Shown here piece by piece: positions 1 through 7,513 of a stretch of DNA of 64,000 bases. Origin of the DNA: UBA6814 sp040753075 (GTDB lineage: Bacteria > Desulfobacterota > Desulfovibrionia > Desulfovibrionales > Desulfovibrionaceae); the NCBI GenBank assembly GCA_040753075.1, contig JBFMHA010000010.1, positions 1 to 64,000 on the forward strand, in the 5' to 3' direction. Every line of letters begins with the position of its first letter. The first letter of the stretch is position 1. A model generated the notes under the pieces. It did no database searches. It was not told where the DNA came from and worked only from the letters and a program-made list of their open reading frames with translations. The position numbers and the translations under genes are program-made.

Positions 1-29
1 GGGGGGTTTCCCCTCCCCTCTCGTCCCTC

Positions 30-863
30 TTACTCCGCGAGCTTGGCGCGTTCTTCGTCTTTGAGGCGGAAGGTGTGTTCGGGGCCGGGGAAGGCTCCGG
101 CCTCCACGTCGGACTTGAAGGCGGCGAGGGCGTCGCGGACGGTCTGGGAGAGATTGGCGTAGCGTTTGACGAATTTGGGGGTGAAGCGCTCGAACAGGCC
201 GAGCACGTCGTGGGTGACCAGGACCTGGCCGTCGCAGTGGGGGCCGGCGCCGATGCCGATGGTGGGGACGGGGACGGCCTCGGTGACGATCCGGGCCACT
301 TCGCCGGGGATGCCTTCCAGGACCATGGCGAAGCAGCCGGCCTCGGCCAGGGCCAGGGCGTCGTCCCTCAGGATGCGGGCGGCTTCCGCGGTCTTGGCCT
401 GAACCTTGAAGCCGCCCATGCGGGCCAGGGACTGGGGGGTGAGGCCGATGTGGCCCATGACCGGGATGTCCGCGGCGAGCATGGCCCGGATGCGCGGCAG
501 CATGCGCGCGCCGCCTTCCACCTTCACGGCCGAGGCCTTGCCTTCGGCCAGGAAGCGGCCGGCGGAGATCACCGCCATCTCGTCGCTGGGCTGGTAGGAG
601 AGGAAGGGCATGTCTCCCACCACCAGGGCGCGGGTTACGGCGGAGGACACGGCGCGGGTGAAGAGGAGCATGGTCTCCAGCCCCACGCCCAGGGTGTCGT
701 CGTGGCCCAGGGCCACCATGGCCAGGGAGTCCCCCACCAGCACCATGTCGGCTCCGGCCTGGTCCACCAGGCGGGCCAGGCTGGCGTCGGCCGCGGTGAG
801 CATGGTGAGCTTGCGGCCGCCCTTGGCCAGCAGGATGTCGGGAACGGTGACCGGCTTGTCCAT
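30..863 (-). CDS. panB: 3-methyl-2-oxobutanoate hydroxymethyltransferase (ketopantoate synthase)
   Basis: This 277-residue protein has the usual PanB length and sequence. It transfers a hydroxymethyl group from 5,10-methylene-tetrahydrofolate to 2-oxoisovalerate, giving ketopantoate for pantothenate and CoA. Visible family motifs are V-G-D-S-L-A-M-V near residue 43, V-V-G-D-M-P-F near residue 82 (Asp metal ligands), V-K-V-E-G-G near residue 115 and the L-E-G-I-P region carrying the catalytic Glu. The ATG at 863 follows an AAGGAGG ribosome site at a normal distance. The gene stands alone on the minus strand, with a weak sigma70-like promoter about 60 bp upstream. CoaX and CoaBC, later CoA steps, are elsewhere in the window. 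Confidence 0.97.
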   Translation of the reverse strand: MDKPVTVPDILLAKGGRKLTMLTAADASLARLVDQAGADMVLVGDSLAMVALGHDDTLGVGLETMLLFTRAVSSAVTRALVVGDMPFLSYQPSDEMAVISAGRFLAEGKASAVKVEGGARMLPRIRAMLAADIPVMGHIGLTPQSLARMGGFKVQAKTAEAARILRDDALALAEAGCFAMVLEGIPGEVARIVTEAVPVPTIGIGAGPHCDGQVLVTHDVLGLFERFTPKFVKRYANLSQTVRDALAAFKSDVEAGAFPGPEHTFRLKDEERAKLAE

Positions 864-913
864 CGGGTCCTCCTTGGGGCGATTCTCCTCGGGTTCGGGC
901 CGGGCGGGAGTTT

Positions 914-942
914 GGGATAGCAGGTAGGGAGGACGGGAGCAA
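914..942 (-). promoter_or_regulatory. possible sigma70 promoter of panB
   Basis: On the minus strand TTGCTC (937-942) and TATCCC (914-919) are separated by 17 bp and sit upstream of panB. The -10 match is poor, so this is tentative. Confidence 0.3.
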
Positions 943-999
943 GCGCGGAAAGGCCCCCTCCCGGACGGGAGGAGGCCAGGGAATGCGCTGCGAGAACGG

Positions 1000-1719
1000 C
1001 TAGATTTCCTGGATGATCCAGATGACGCGGCCCACGATCTTGTCTGCGAACTCCTCCACGGGGAAGGCCTGCTCGGCGTGGGCGGGGTTTTCCGAGCGCA
1101 GGAGGTAACGGCCCTTCTCGGTGTCCAGGAAGATGCGCTTGAGGGTCATGCCCTCGTAGGGCATCTGCACGGCGTAGAGCTCGCCGGAGCGCACCGAGGT
1201 CTGCTCTCGGTCCAGGCCCACGTAGGCGCCGCCGCGGATGAGGGGCTCCATGGCCGAGCCGTCCATCTGGATGACCAGGAGCGACTCGCGGTCGTAGGCC
1301 ACGGGAATGCTGACCTCGCCGGCGGACACGGGCTTCCAGCGCCCCTCCTTGGTGTTCTCGCCGGTCATGGCGTAGAAGGTCACGGTCTTGCCCGAGGCCA
1401 GGGGGTCGCCGTACGCCGACGCATCCTCGTGGAAGGAGGACAGGGCCGGCTCGTCGTAGGGATGGTAGCCTTCCTTGGTCTTGATGTATTGCGGACCCCG
1501 GCCCAGGGCGAGCCAGTCGGGGTTGAGGCCGTACTTGCGGAACAGCTTGAGATACCAGTCCGAGGGCACCGAGTTGCGGCGCTTGGCGTCGGAAATGCTG
1601 GACTGGCGAATGCCGAGCACGGCGGCCAACTCCACTTGGGTCCTGGCCCCGGTCGAGTCCTTGATGCGATCGAGCACGGGCCCGAAGCCGGCATCCTTTT
1701 CACCACGGGTCTTGGTCAT
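1000..1719 (-). CDS. phage-type HTH repressor with S24 (LexA/CI) domain, catalytic Ser replaced
   Basis: This is a 239-residue CI-like regulator. Residues about 10-70 hold a helix-turn-helix (V-E-L-A-A-V-L-G-I-R-Q-S-S-I-S) and residues about 110-235 a peptidase S24 fold. In LexA/CI the self-cleavage Ser lies in G-x-S-M. Here the motif is G154-S-A-M157, so the nucleophile position is Ala156, while the general base Lys194 (T-L-K-R) is kept at the normal spacing. Ser155, one position earlier, could be a shifted nucleophile, but that would be unprecedented as far as I know. The protein therefore probably does not self-cleave and responds to something other than RecA-driven proteolysis. It is divergent from a small HTH gene, like a cI/cro switch. 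The start has a GAGAGG ribosome site. Confidence 0.88.
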   Translation of the reverse strand: MTKTRGEKDAGFGPVLDRIKDSTGARTQVELAAVLGIRQSSISDAKRRNSVPSDWYLKLFRKYGLNPDWLALGRGPQYIKTKEGYHPYDEPALSSFHEDASAYGDPLASGKTVTFYAMTGENTKEGRWKPVSAGEVSIPVAYDRESLLVIQMDGSAMEPLIRGGAYVGLDREQTSVRSGELYAVQMPYEGMTLKRIFLDTEKGRYLLRSENPAHAEQAFPVEEFADKIVGRVIWIIQEI

Positions 1720-1809
1720 GATCAGAATCCTCTCGGGTTTACTTCAGCGCGCTTCTTGACGTCACATCGAGCATGCCATAGAAGGCTGATTCAACCTATA
1801 CAGCACACC
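1720..1809. promoter_or_regulatory. divergent control region between repressor and small HTH gene
   Basis: This 90-bp AT-richer region separates the two divergent regulators. Rightward, TTGACG (1756-1761) precedes a weak -10 (ATAGAA, 1778-1783), and a TATACA (1797-1802) lies 7 bp before the ATG at 1810. Leftward, TTGAAT is visible on the minus strand. The decamer CCTATACAGC (1795-1804) recurs as CCTATACTGC at 2287-2296, a candidate operator half. Promoter and operator assignments are inference. Confidence 0.4.
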
Positions 1810-2112
1810 ATGACGCCCAATCACGCTGGTCAACAATTTGACCTACTCTCCACCTCTCGTCAAGCCAAACTCAACGCTTGGCTTGCGCTGCGGGGCATCT
1901 TGAAGAGGGATCTCGCCACCCGCCTCGGTGTCCACCCCTCGATGATCACCCGCATCCTCCAGGGCACGCGCCGTCCGGCGCGGCTCATTGCCGAACTCGT
2001 GGCCCTGGGCATTCCGGCCCATCTGCTGCCCGAACCCGGCCCTGCGCCGGGCAGGCCGGTTCGGGAGCACAAGGGATCAGCCTCCGATCCGTCTCGAAAA
2101 ACCAAAGGCTGA
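1810..2112 (+). CDS. small helix-turn-helix (Cro/XRE-like) protein
   Basis: This is a 100-residue basic protein. Residues about 20-60 form a lambda-repressor-like helix-turn-helix: L-K-R-D-L-A-T-R-L-G-V-H-P-S-M-I-T-R-I-L reads as two helices with the LGVHPSMIT turn. The C-terminal 30 residues are Pro/Lys-rich and probably disordered. It is divergent from the S24 repressor, so the pair resembles the immunity switch of a phage, but no other phage gene is nearby. I chose the ATG at 1810 because it starts just after the candidate promoter and before the HTH. No ribosome site is obvious; if the TATACA at 1797 is the -10 box, the mRNA would be almost leaderless. Confidence 0.65.
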   Translation: MTPNHAGQQFDLLSTSRQAKLNAWLALRGILKRDLATRLGVHPSMITRILQGTRRPARLIAELVALGIPAHLLPEPGPAPGRPVREHKGSASDPSRKTKG

Positions 2113-2474
2113 CACGGTCGTTTTGCTGCCGGGAGTCAGCCGGATCCCCCGGCTTGCGGCTTGGCGCCACAATCCCATCCCAACCCAGCCTCGTGCCCAA
2201 ACCTTCCAGAAAAGGCAAGCACGTTCGCGGCCCTTAACTCATCAGCACCCGCAAGTATAGTAACCCGCTATGGATCGTCAAGGCAGCCTATACTGCGCGC
2301 CGCCCCGCTAACCACCTGCAGCAACACAAGAACTTTCAGTTCAAAAGAAGCTGGGCTGTGACGCCAGGAGAATATATGCTTATCTTTTCGTACGATACGC
2401 CAGATCATGCATCCGAATTCCGTTCATGAAAAAATGATGGTGCGCCGTTATTGCAGGAGGAAACGCGAGGCCGC
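2113..2474. other. 362-bp AT-richer gap without an intact gene
   Basis: Base composition is clearly less GC-rich than the flanks. It holds the decamer CCTATACTGC (2287-2296) inside an imperfect palindrome GCAG-CCTATA-CTGC (2283-2296), and an inverted GTATAG at 2255-2260, both resembling the sequence in front of the small HTH gene. A well-formed AGGAG (2366-2370) precedes ATG 2376, but that frame stops after 17 codons at 2429, so it may be the remnant start of a lost gene. Confidence 0.5.
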
Positions 2475-2999
2475 CTACCTGCCGAACACGCCCAGCAGCT
2501 CGGCCCGGCCCAGCACATGGCCGGCCATGGCCGCCTCCAGCTGCTCCCGGCCGGCCCCGGGCGCCAGCCCCAGGACCACGTTCAGCGCATACAGACGGAA
2601 CACGTACCGGTGCGTTCCCGACGGAGGACAGGGCCCGCCGTACCCCACCCTGCCCCAGGAGTTGCGGCCCTGGGTGGCCAAGCCCGGGAGTTGCGGGGTG
2701 CGGGGCAGGTTCTCCGGCAGGCCGGAGCTCGCGGCCGGGATGTCGTAGACCAGCCAGTGCACCCAGGTCCCGCCCGGCGCGTCCGGATCGTCCATGATGA
2801 GGACCAGGGACCTGGTCCCGGCCGGCGCGTTGCGGAAGAGCAAGGTGGGATTCGCGTCCCGGCCGGCGCAGGCGTACGCCGCGGGAATGGGCCGCCCCTC
2901 GGCGAAGGCCGGGCTGCTCACCGAAAAATCCGCGGCCCGGGCGGGCAGGGCCGCGGCCAGGGCCAGGACCAGGGCCAGGGTCAGGAGTGCGTTGCGCAT
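2475..2999 (-). CDS. exported YbhB/YbcL-type PEBP-family protein
   Basis: This is a 174-residue member of the phosphatidylethanolamine-binding protein family. Residues 1-22 are a signal peptide ending A-R-A-A, so it should be periplasmic. The PEBP signatures are intact: D-D-P-D-A-P followed by T-W-V-H-W-L-V-Y, and later G-Y-G-G-P-C-P-P-S-G-T-H-R-Y, the anion-binding pocket. The biochemical role of bacterial PEBPs is unknown. It lies 21 bp downstream of a second, leaderless PEBP that is clearly related, so the two are probably a tandem duplication with one copy exported and one cytoplasmic. Confidence 0.9.
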   Translation of the reverse strand: MRNALLTLALVLALAAALPARAADFSVSSPAFAEGRPIPAAYACAGRDANPTLLFRNAPAGTRSLVLIMDDPDAPGGTWVHWLVYDIPAASSGLPENLPRTPQLPGLATQGRNSWGRVGYGGPCPPSGTHRYVFRLYALNVVLGLAPGAGREQLEAAMAGHVLGRAELLGVFGR

Positions 3000-3020
3000 G
3001 TCGGCCTCCGGCGGTCCGGT

Positions 3021-3473
3021 TCAGCGGGAATAGGTCCCCATGAGTTCGGCCTGGTCAAGCACGCGCCCGGCCATGGCCGCCTCCACCTCGTCCCGGCTCG
3101 CCCCGCCCGGCAGATCGAGCACCGTGTCCAGGGCGTAGAGCCGGAAGAAATAGCGGTGGACGCCGGAAGGCGGGCAGGGGCCGCCGTAGCCGATGCGGCC
3201 CCACGAATTGGCCCCCTGCTTGAGGCCCGAGGCGTGCTCGGCCTCGCGCGGGATCTTGGCCGCCAGACGGAAGGCCGGGGCCGGGATGTTGTAGACCAGC
3301 CAGTGCACCCAGGTCCCCTTGGGCGCGTCCGGATCGTCCATGATGAGCGCGAAGCTCTCCACGCCCTGCGGCGCGTCCTCCCACTCCAGGTCCGGGGAGA
3401 AGTCGCTGCTGTCGCAGGTGTACTGCAGGGGGATGCGTCCGCCCGGGGTGAACGCCGTGGTGCTCAGTTTCAT
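3021..3473 (-). CDS. cytoplasmic YbhB/YbcL-type PEBP-family protein
   Basis: This 150-residue PEBP-family protein has no signal peptide. The signatures D-D-P-D-A-P, T-W-V-H-W-L-V-Y and Y-G-G-P-C-P-P-S-G-V-H-R-Y are all present. The frame extends 30 codons upstream, but the ATG at 3473 overlaps the stop of the preceding gene (ATGA), the usual translational coupling, and starts exactly where the family begins. It is very similar to the exported PEBP just downstream. Function is unknown; the family is often annotated as Raf-kinase-inhibitor-like by homology only. Confidence 0.9.
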   Translation of the reverse strand: MKLSTTAFTPGGRIPLQYTCDSSDFSPDLEWEDAPQGVESFALIMDDPDAPKGTWVHWLVYNIPAPAFRLAAKIPREAEHASGLKQGANSWGRIGYGGPCPPSGVHRYFFRLYALDTVLDLPGGASRDEVEAAMAGRVLDQAELMGTYSR

Positions 3474-4012
3474 TGGGCTCCTCCATGATCGGTTCCGTCC
3501 ATGACGAATTGCCAGCGGCAGAAGGTCCCGACCGGATGCGGGTCCGGCGGCGCGAAATCGCATACGACCCGCACTGCGGGGTCTATCTCCGCGGCAAAGG
3601 CCGCGAACTCGGCGTGGTGCATGGCCTTGCAGGAATACTCCCCCTTGCCGCGCCTGAGGCGGCCGAGCTGGGCCGGGCAGTCCGGGACCTCGATGACCAG
3701 ACGGTCGCCCAGGTCCTGGATGGCGTAGCCCACGATCATGGCCCAGGGGAACAGGGCCAGGGCCTGCTTGAACCCGGGCAGGCCCGGCGGGAAGGGGCCG
3801 AAGCGGCGCTTGAGGTCCCGGGCCGCGAGCTGGGCGCTCTTGCCCCAGACCCGCTCGTTCAGGAGTTCGGCCGCGCCCTGCCCGTACTGCTCCTCCACCC
3901 GGATGAACCAGAAGGCGTCCACCACCCGGTAGTGCCAGAGCAGGAACTCCAGGTAGGCGTCCTTGCCGTCGGCGCCGAGGCCGTCCAGGGGGGAAAGGTT
4001 CATGTCCGACAT
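3470..4012 (-). CDS. DUF6125-like protein
   Basis: This is a 180-residue soluble protein of unknown function. The N-terminal half contains W-H-Y-R-V-V-D-A-F-W-F-I-R-V-E-E and a following L-N-E-R-V-W, which I recognise as the pattern of DUF6125 proteins common in sulfate reducers. The C-terminal half has two cysteines in conserved-looking contexts (E-Y-S-C-K and V-V-C-D-F-A-P-P-D-P). It is translationally coupled to the PEBP gene (ATGA overlap). The family call is from memory of its pattern, so moderate certainty; ATG 4003 is an alternative start. Confidence 0.65.
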   Translation of the reverse strand: MSDMNLSPLDGLGADGKDAYLEFLLWHYRVVDAFWFIRVEEQYGQGAAELLNERVWGKSAQLAARDLKRRFGPFPPGLPGFKQALALFPWAMIVGYAIQDLGDRLVIEVPDCPAQLGRLRRGKGEYSCKAMHHAEFAAFAAEIDPAVRVVCDFAPPDPHPVGTFCRWQFVMDGTDHGGAQ

Positions 4013-4055
4013 GGATGTCCTCTATCCCGTTGCCGGGCCGAGGACAACGCCGGGA

Positions 4056-4481
4056 TCACCAAGGCTGCCATCCTCCGGCCCCGGCCTCCGCCCCGTCCAG
4101 CGCAAAGGCGTTCTCGATGTGCCGCACAGCCTCGTCCGGCGTGCCCGGGGCCACCACCTCCACCAGGTCGAAGCGGCAGGGACGGTCCCAGCCGCCCCGG
4201 GCCGAAAGGTACTCGGCCGCGGCCCGGGCCAGCCGGACGCGCTTGGCCGGGGTCAGGGCCTGATGCGGCTCGGCCCGCGACCCGGCCTTGCGGGTCTTGA
4301 CCTCCACGAACACCAGGGTGTCGCCCGCCCGGCAGACCAGGTCCAGTTCGCCGTGCCGGGTGCGGAAGTTGCGCTCCAGGATGCGCAGACCCCGGGCCTT
4401 GAGGCGCCGCTCGGCCAGATCCTCGCCCTGGCGACCGGTGCGCAGGTGCGGGGCCTGGCAGGTATTCTTTGCAGCGGACAT
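4056..4481 (-). CDS. yraN: UPF0102 YraN-family endonuclease-like protein
   Basis: This is a 141-residue member of UPF0102, a restriction-endonuclease-like fold family of unclear role, often linked to Holliday-junction or competence functions. The family pattern is complete: G-R-Q-G-E-D-L-A near residue 17, then R-N-F-R-T-R-H-G-E-L-D-L-V (catalytic E/D) and V-F-V-E-V-K-T-R-K (ExK). In many proteobacteria yraN lies next to rnhB and rplS, as here, which supports the call. Confidence 0.93.
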   Translation of the reverse strand: MSAAKNTCQAPHLRTGRQGEDLAERRLKARGLRILERNFRTRHGELDLVCRAGDTLVFVEVKTRKAGSRAEPHQALTPAKRVRLARAAAEYLSARGGWDRPCRFDLVEVVAPGTPDEAVRHIENAFALDGAEAGAGGWQPW

Positions 4482-4517
4482 GGCGACTCTTTCAGCAAGG
4501 CATGCGCGCCATCCGCA

Positions 4518-5171
4518 TCAGCACAACCTCCCCTGCTCCTGGGCCGGGGGCTCGGGGCGCACGCCCCGGAAGGTCATGCGGTGCAGGCGGCAGGGACCGA
4601 GCCGGAGCACCGCGGCCCGGTGCTCGGCCGTGCCGTAGCCCTTGTGCAGGGCCAGGCCGTATCCGGGATAGCGGAGGTCCAGGCGCTCCATGAGCGCGTC
4701 GCGGAAGGTCTTGGCCAGGACGGACGCCGCGGAGATGGCCGGGACCAGGGCGTCGCCGTCCACCACCGGCTGCTGGGCCAGGTCGCGCAGGCCGGGCTTC
4801 AGGATGCGGCGCAGCACGTGGCCGGGTATGGGGTGCGGCCCGTCCACGGCCAGGGAGGCCGGCGCAATGCGCAGGGCGGCCACGGCCCGGGCCATGGCCG
4901 CGAAGGTGGCCTGGAGGATGTTGACCCGGTCGATCTCCCGGGGCCAGGAAAGACCAAGCCCCCAGGCCAGGGCTGTCGCCCTGATCCTGGGGGCCAGATC
5001 CTGCCGCGCCTCGGCGCACAGGGCCTTGGAGTCGTCGAGTCCGGCCAGCCCATGGCGCGGCGGAAGGATCACCGCCGCGGCCACCACCGGCCCGGCCAGG
5101 CAGCCGCGGCCGGCCTCGTCCACGCCCGCGAAACCCTCGGGCAGGGAAGGTAGGCCGGAGATCAGGGGCAT
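4518..5171 (-). CDS. rnhB: ribonuclease HII
   Basis: This 217-residue enzyme cleaves RNA in RNA-DNA hybrids, including single ribonucleotides. The signature G-V-D-E-A-G-R-G-C-L-A-G-P is near residue 17 and holds the first two acidic catalytic residues; D-D-S-K and the later D-G motif follow. The open frame runs 19 codons further upstream, but the ATG at 5171 has a GGCGGAG ribosome site 7 bp away and matches family length. It is the last gene of the ffh-rpsP-rimM-trmD-rplS operon, with a 61-bp gap to rplS. Confidence 0.95.
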   Translation of the reverse strand: MPLISGLPSLPEGFAGVDEAGRGCLAGPVVAAAVILPPRHGLAGLDDSKALCAEARQDLAPRIRATALAWGLGLSWPREIDRVNILQATFAAMARAVAALRIAPASLAVDGPHPIPGHVLRRILKPGLRDLAQQPVVDGDALVPAISAASVLAKTFRDALMERLDLRYPGYGLALHKGYGTAEHRAAVLRLGPCRLHRMTFRGVRPEPPAQEQGRLC

Positions 5172-5232
5172 GGACGCTCCGCCGGGCCGCGGCGCAGCCC
5201 GGGTGCGGACCGCCCGCGCCCGGAGCACCCGG

Positions 5233-5583
5233 TTATTCCCAGGTGTTCTTGACCTTGACCCGGGCGGCCTTGCCGCGCAGGCGGCGCAGGTAGTAGAGCC
5301 GGCTGCGGCGCACCTTGCCCTCGCCCACCACCTCGACCCGCTCGATGAACGGGGAGTGCATGGGGAAAATGCGCTCCACCCCGACTCCGTCGGAGATCTT
5401 GCGCACGGTGAAGGTGGCGTTGGCCGTGCCCTTGCGCACGCGGATCACGTTGCCCTGGAACACCTGGATGCGTTCCTTTTCACCCTCGATGATGCGCAGG
5501 TGCACCTTCACGGTGTCCCCGGAGTGCAGCCGGGGGATGTCCATGCGCATCTGTTCGGATTCGATCTTCCTGATGGCGTTCAT
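5233..5583 (-). CDS. rplS: 50S ribosomal protein L19
   Basis: This 116-residue protein has standard L19 length and sequence, including G-D-T-V-K-V-H, the F-Q-G-N-V-I-R-V-R-K-G segment and the C-terminal R-R-S-R-L-Y-Y-L-R-R-L-R-G-K-A. L19 sits at the 30S-50S interface. An AAGGAG ribosome site precedes the ATG. It follows trmD by 36 bp, the classical rpsP-rimM-trmD-rplS order. Confidence 0.99.
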   Translation of the reverse strand: MNAIRKIESEQMRMDIPRLHSGDTVKVHLRIIEGEKERIQVFQGNVIRVRKGTANATFTVRKISDGVGVERIFPMHSPFIERVEVVGEGKVRRSRLYYLRRLRGKAARVKVKNTWE

Positions 5584-5619
5584 ATCGCTTCTCCTTGCGG
5601 AAATCTCGTGATGTCTCCC

Positions 5620-6906
5620 CTACCCCGCGTCGCCCAGCAGCCGGTCCAGGAGGATGGCTGCGGCCGCGCGCACCGGCAGGTGGTTATACTCGCCCAGGGG
5701 CCGCAGGGGCCGGAGCACCCCGTCGGCCCGCTCCAGGACCTCGGGGGCCAGGCCGTGCCCGGTGCCCAGCACCAGGAGCACCGGCTCGCCGCGCAGCCAC
5801 TCCCTCACCCGGGGCAGGGTCAGGTCGCCCACGCCCCGGGCCGACGTGGCCACCACCCGCGGCCGGCGACCGGCCAGTTCCGTGACCCAGGCCACGGCCG
5901 CGTCCAGGTCCGGCAGCCCGGCCACCCGGTCCAGGGCCTCGGCCCGGTCCGGGTTGGAGCGGCTGCCCGCGCCCTCGGTCCAGTGCCCGAGGAGCCGCGC
6001 GAGCAAGGCCTGCTGGTCCTCCAGGGGCGTTACCACGGCCAAGCCTCCCGCACCGTACGTGCGGGAAACGCGGCCTATATCGTGAACGTCAAGGTTTGTC
6101 AAAGACACTGCGGTCACTTCCCCGAACTTGTTGAGCACCGGGGCGTGGACCAGGGCCAGATAGAGGTTGCGCCCGGGCCGGGCCGGGCCTTCGCGGCGCA
6201 GCCGGCGCAGGGCCTTCAGGTCCTCCCGGTCCATATCCGCGCTCTCCAGGAGGTCCGGGCGTCGGCGCAGGGTTTCGGCCAGGGCCTGCTCCCGACGCCA
6301 GCGGGCGATGCGCGCATGGTCGCCCGAGAGCAGGGTCTCGGGCACGGCCAGGCCGCGGAACACCTCGGGCCGGGTGTAGTGCGGGTACTCCAGCAGCCCC
6401 CGGGAGAAGCTCTCCTCCTCGCCCGAGTCCGCATGGCCCATGAATCCCGGCCGCAGCCGGGCCACGGCCTCGGCCAGGCACAGGGCCGCGGCCTCGCCGC
6501 CGTTGAGCACCGCCTCGCCCACCCGCACGTGCTCCAGGGGGAAGAGTTCGCACAGCCGCTCGTCCAGGCCCTCGTAGCGTCCGCACACGATGGTCAGGGA
6601 CTCCTCCCCGGCCAGCTCCCGGGCCAGGTCCTGGTCCAGGGCCCGGCCCCGGGGCGAGGTGAGCAGCATGCGTCCCGGCCGCTCGACGGACTCCAGGGCC
6701 CGGGCCAGGGGCTCGGCCAGCATGACCATGCCCGGCCCTCCGCCGTAGGGCCGGTCGTCGGCCGTGCGGTGGCGGTCGGCGGTGAAGTCCCGCGGGTTGA
6801 CCAGGGCGAAGTCCACCACCCCGGCCTCGCGGCCCTTGCCCATGAGGGCGCAGGCCAGAGGCGAGGCGAAGAACTCCGGGAACAGGGTGACGATGGTGAT
6901 GCGCAC
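5620..6906 (-). CDS. trmD: tRNA (guanine37-N1)-methyltransferase fused to a second SPOUT-type RNA methyltransferase domain
   Basis: This 428-residue protein is nearly twice the usual TrmD length of about 240. Residues 1-240 are TrmD, which methylates G37 of tRNAs with SAM: L-F-P-E-F-F at the N-terminus, G-G-G-P-G-M-V-M, and I-V-C-G-R-Y-E-G-L-D-E-R with the trefoil-knot SAM site. Residues about 245-428 form a second domain resembling the TrmD-associated RNA methyltransferase family PF09936 (Y-L-A-L-V-H-A-P-V-L-N-K-F-G, then V-L-G-T-G-H-G-L and the terminal E-Y-N-H-L-P-V-R-A-A). One uninterrupted frame encodes both. The fusion occurs in related Desulfovibrio-type bacteria; the target of the second domain is unknown to me. 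Confidence 0.94.
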   Translation of the reverse strand: MRITIVTLFPEFFASPLACALMGKGREAGVVDFALVNPRDFTADRHRTADDRPYGGGPGMVMLAEPLARALESVERPGRMLLTSPRGRALDQDLARELAGEESLTIVCGRYEGLDERLCELFPLEHVRVGEAVLNGGEAAALCLAEAVARLRPGFMGHADSGEEESFSRGLLEYPHYTRPEVFRGLAVPETLLSGDHARIARWRREQALAETLRRRPDLLESADMDREDLKALRRLRREGPARPGRNLYLALVHAPVLNKFGEVTAVSLTNLDVHDIGRVSRTYGAGGLAVVTPLEDQQALLARLLGHWTEGAGSRSNPDRAEALDRVAGLPDLDAAVAWVTELAGRRPRVVATSARGVGDLTLPRVREWLRGEPVLLVLGTGHGLAPEVLERADGVLRPLRPLGEYNHLPVRAAAAILLDRLLGDAG

Positions 6907-6927
6907 GGGGACTCCGCGGACGCGACG

Positions 6928-7461
6928 CTAGTCGCCGAGATAGAGATCCAGGAGCCCCGGGGGCGGATCCGCTACGGCCGCGCCCGCGTCCAGGTCCAGG
7001 CCGGTCACGAAGGCCGCGGGCAGGAGCACCTCCCGGCCGCTCTCGCTGCGGATGAGCCAGAGCTCCTGTCCCGAGGAGGCGTCGGCCGCCTCCACCACCC
7101 CCAGGCGGCTGCCGTCGGGCAGGAGCACGGCCAGGCCCTCCACCTGGTGCAGGTAGACCTCGTCCGCGGCCAGGGCGGGCAGGTCCGCGGCCTGGGCCAG
7201 GACCCTGCAGCCGCGCAGGTCCTCGGCCGCGTTGCGGTCCTCCACGCCCGCGAAGCGGGCCAGGATGCTGGACTTGTGCTCGCGCAGGCCCTGCAGCCGG
7301 ACCGGCCGGGGCTTCTCCCCGGGCCGGGCCAGGTACAGGGGGGACACGCGCAGGAAGACATCCGGCGAGTCCGCATGGCTTTTCACGCAGACCTCGCCCC
7401 GGATGCCGTGCGGCTTGGTGACCTCGCCCAGCAGGACGAGGTCCCTGGTCTTGATCGGCAT
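6928..7461 (-). CDS. rimM: ribosome maturation factor RimM
   Basis: This is a 177-residue RimM, which assists 30S assembly by binding S19. The N-terminal barrel begins L-V-L-L-G-E-V-T-K-P-H-G-I-R-G-E-V, and the PRC-barrel part contains D-E-V-Y-L-H-Q-V-E-G-L-A-V. The C-terminus carries the typical hydrophobic L-L-P-A-A-F-V. It sits between khpA and trmD in the ribosomal operon. Confidence 0.96.
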   Translation of the reverse strand: MPIKTRDLVLLGEVTKPHGIRGEVCVKSHADSPDVFLRVSPLYLARPGEKPRPVRLQGLREHKSSILARFAGVEDRNAAEDLRGCRVLAQAADLPALAADEVYLHQVEGLAVLLPDGSRLGVVEAADASSGQELWLIRSESGREVLLPAAFVTGLDLDAGAAVADPPPGLLDLYLGD

Positions 7462-7513
7462 GGGACTTCCCGCGCCGGCGCCGCGGCCTCCCGGCCCCGG
7501 CGCCCGCGCTCCG

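Noticed and set aside
1000..2112. A prophage
   Set aside because: Only a repressor/HTH pair is phage-like; no integrase, attachment site or structural gene is nearby. A decayed element is possible but cannot be shown.
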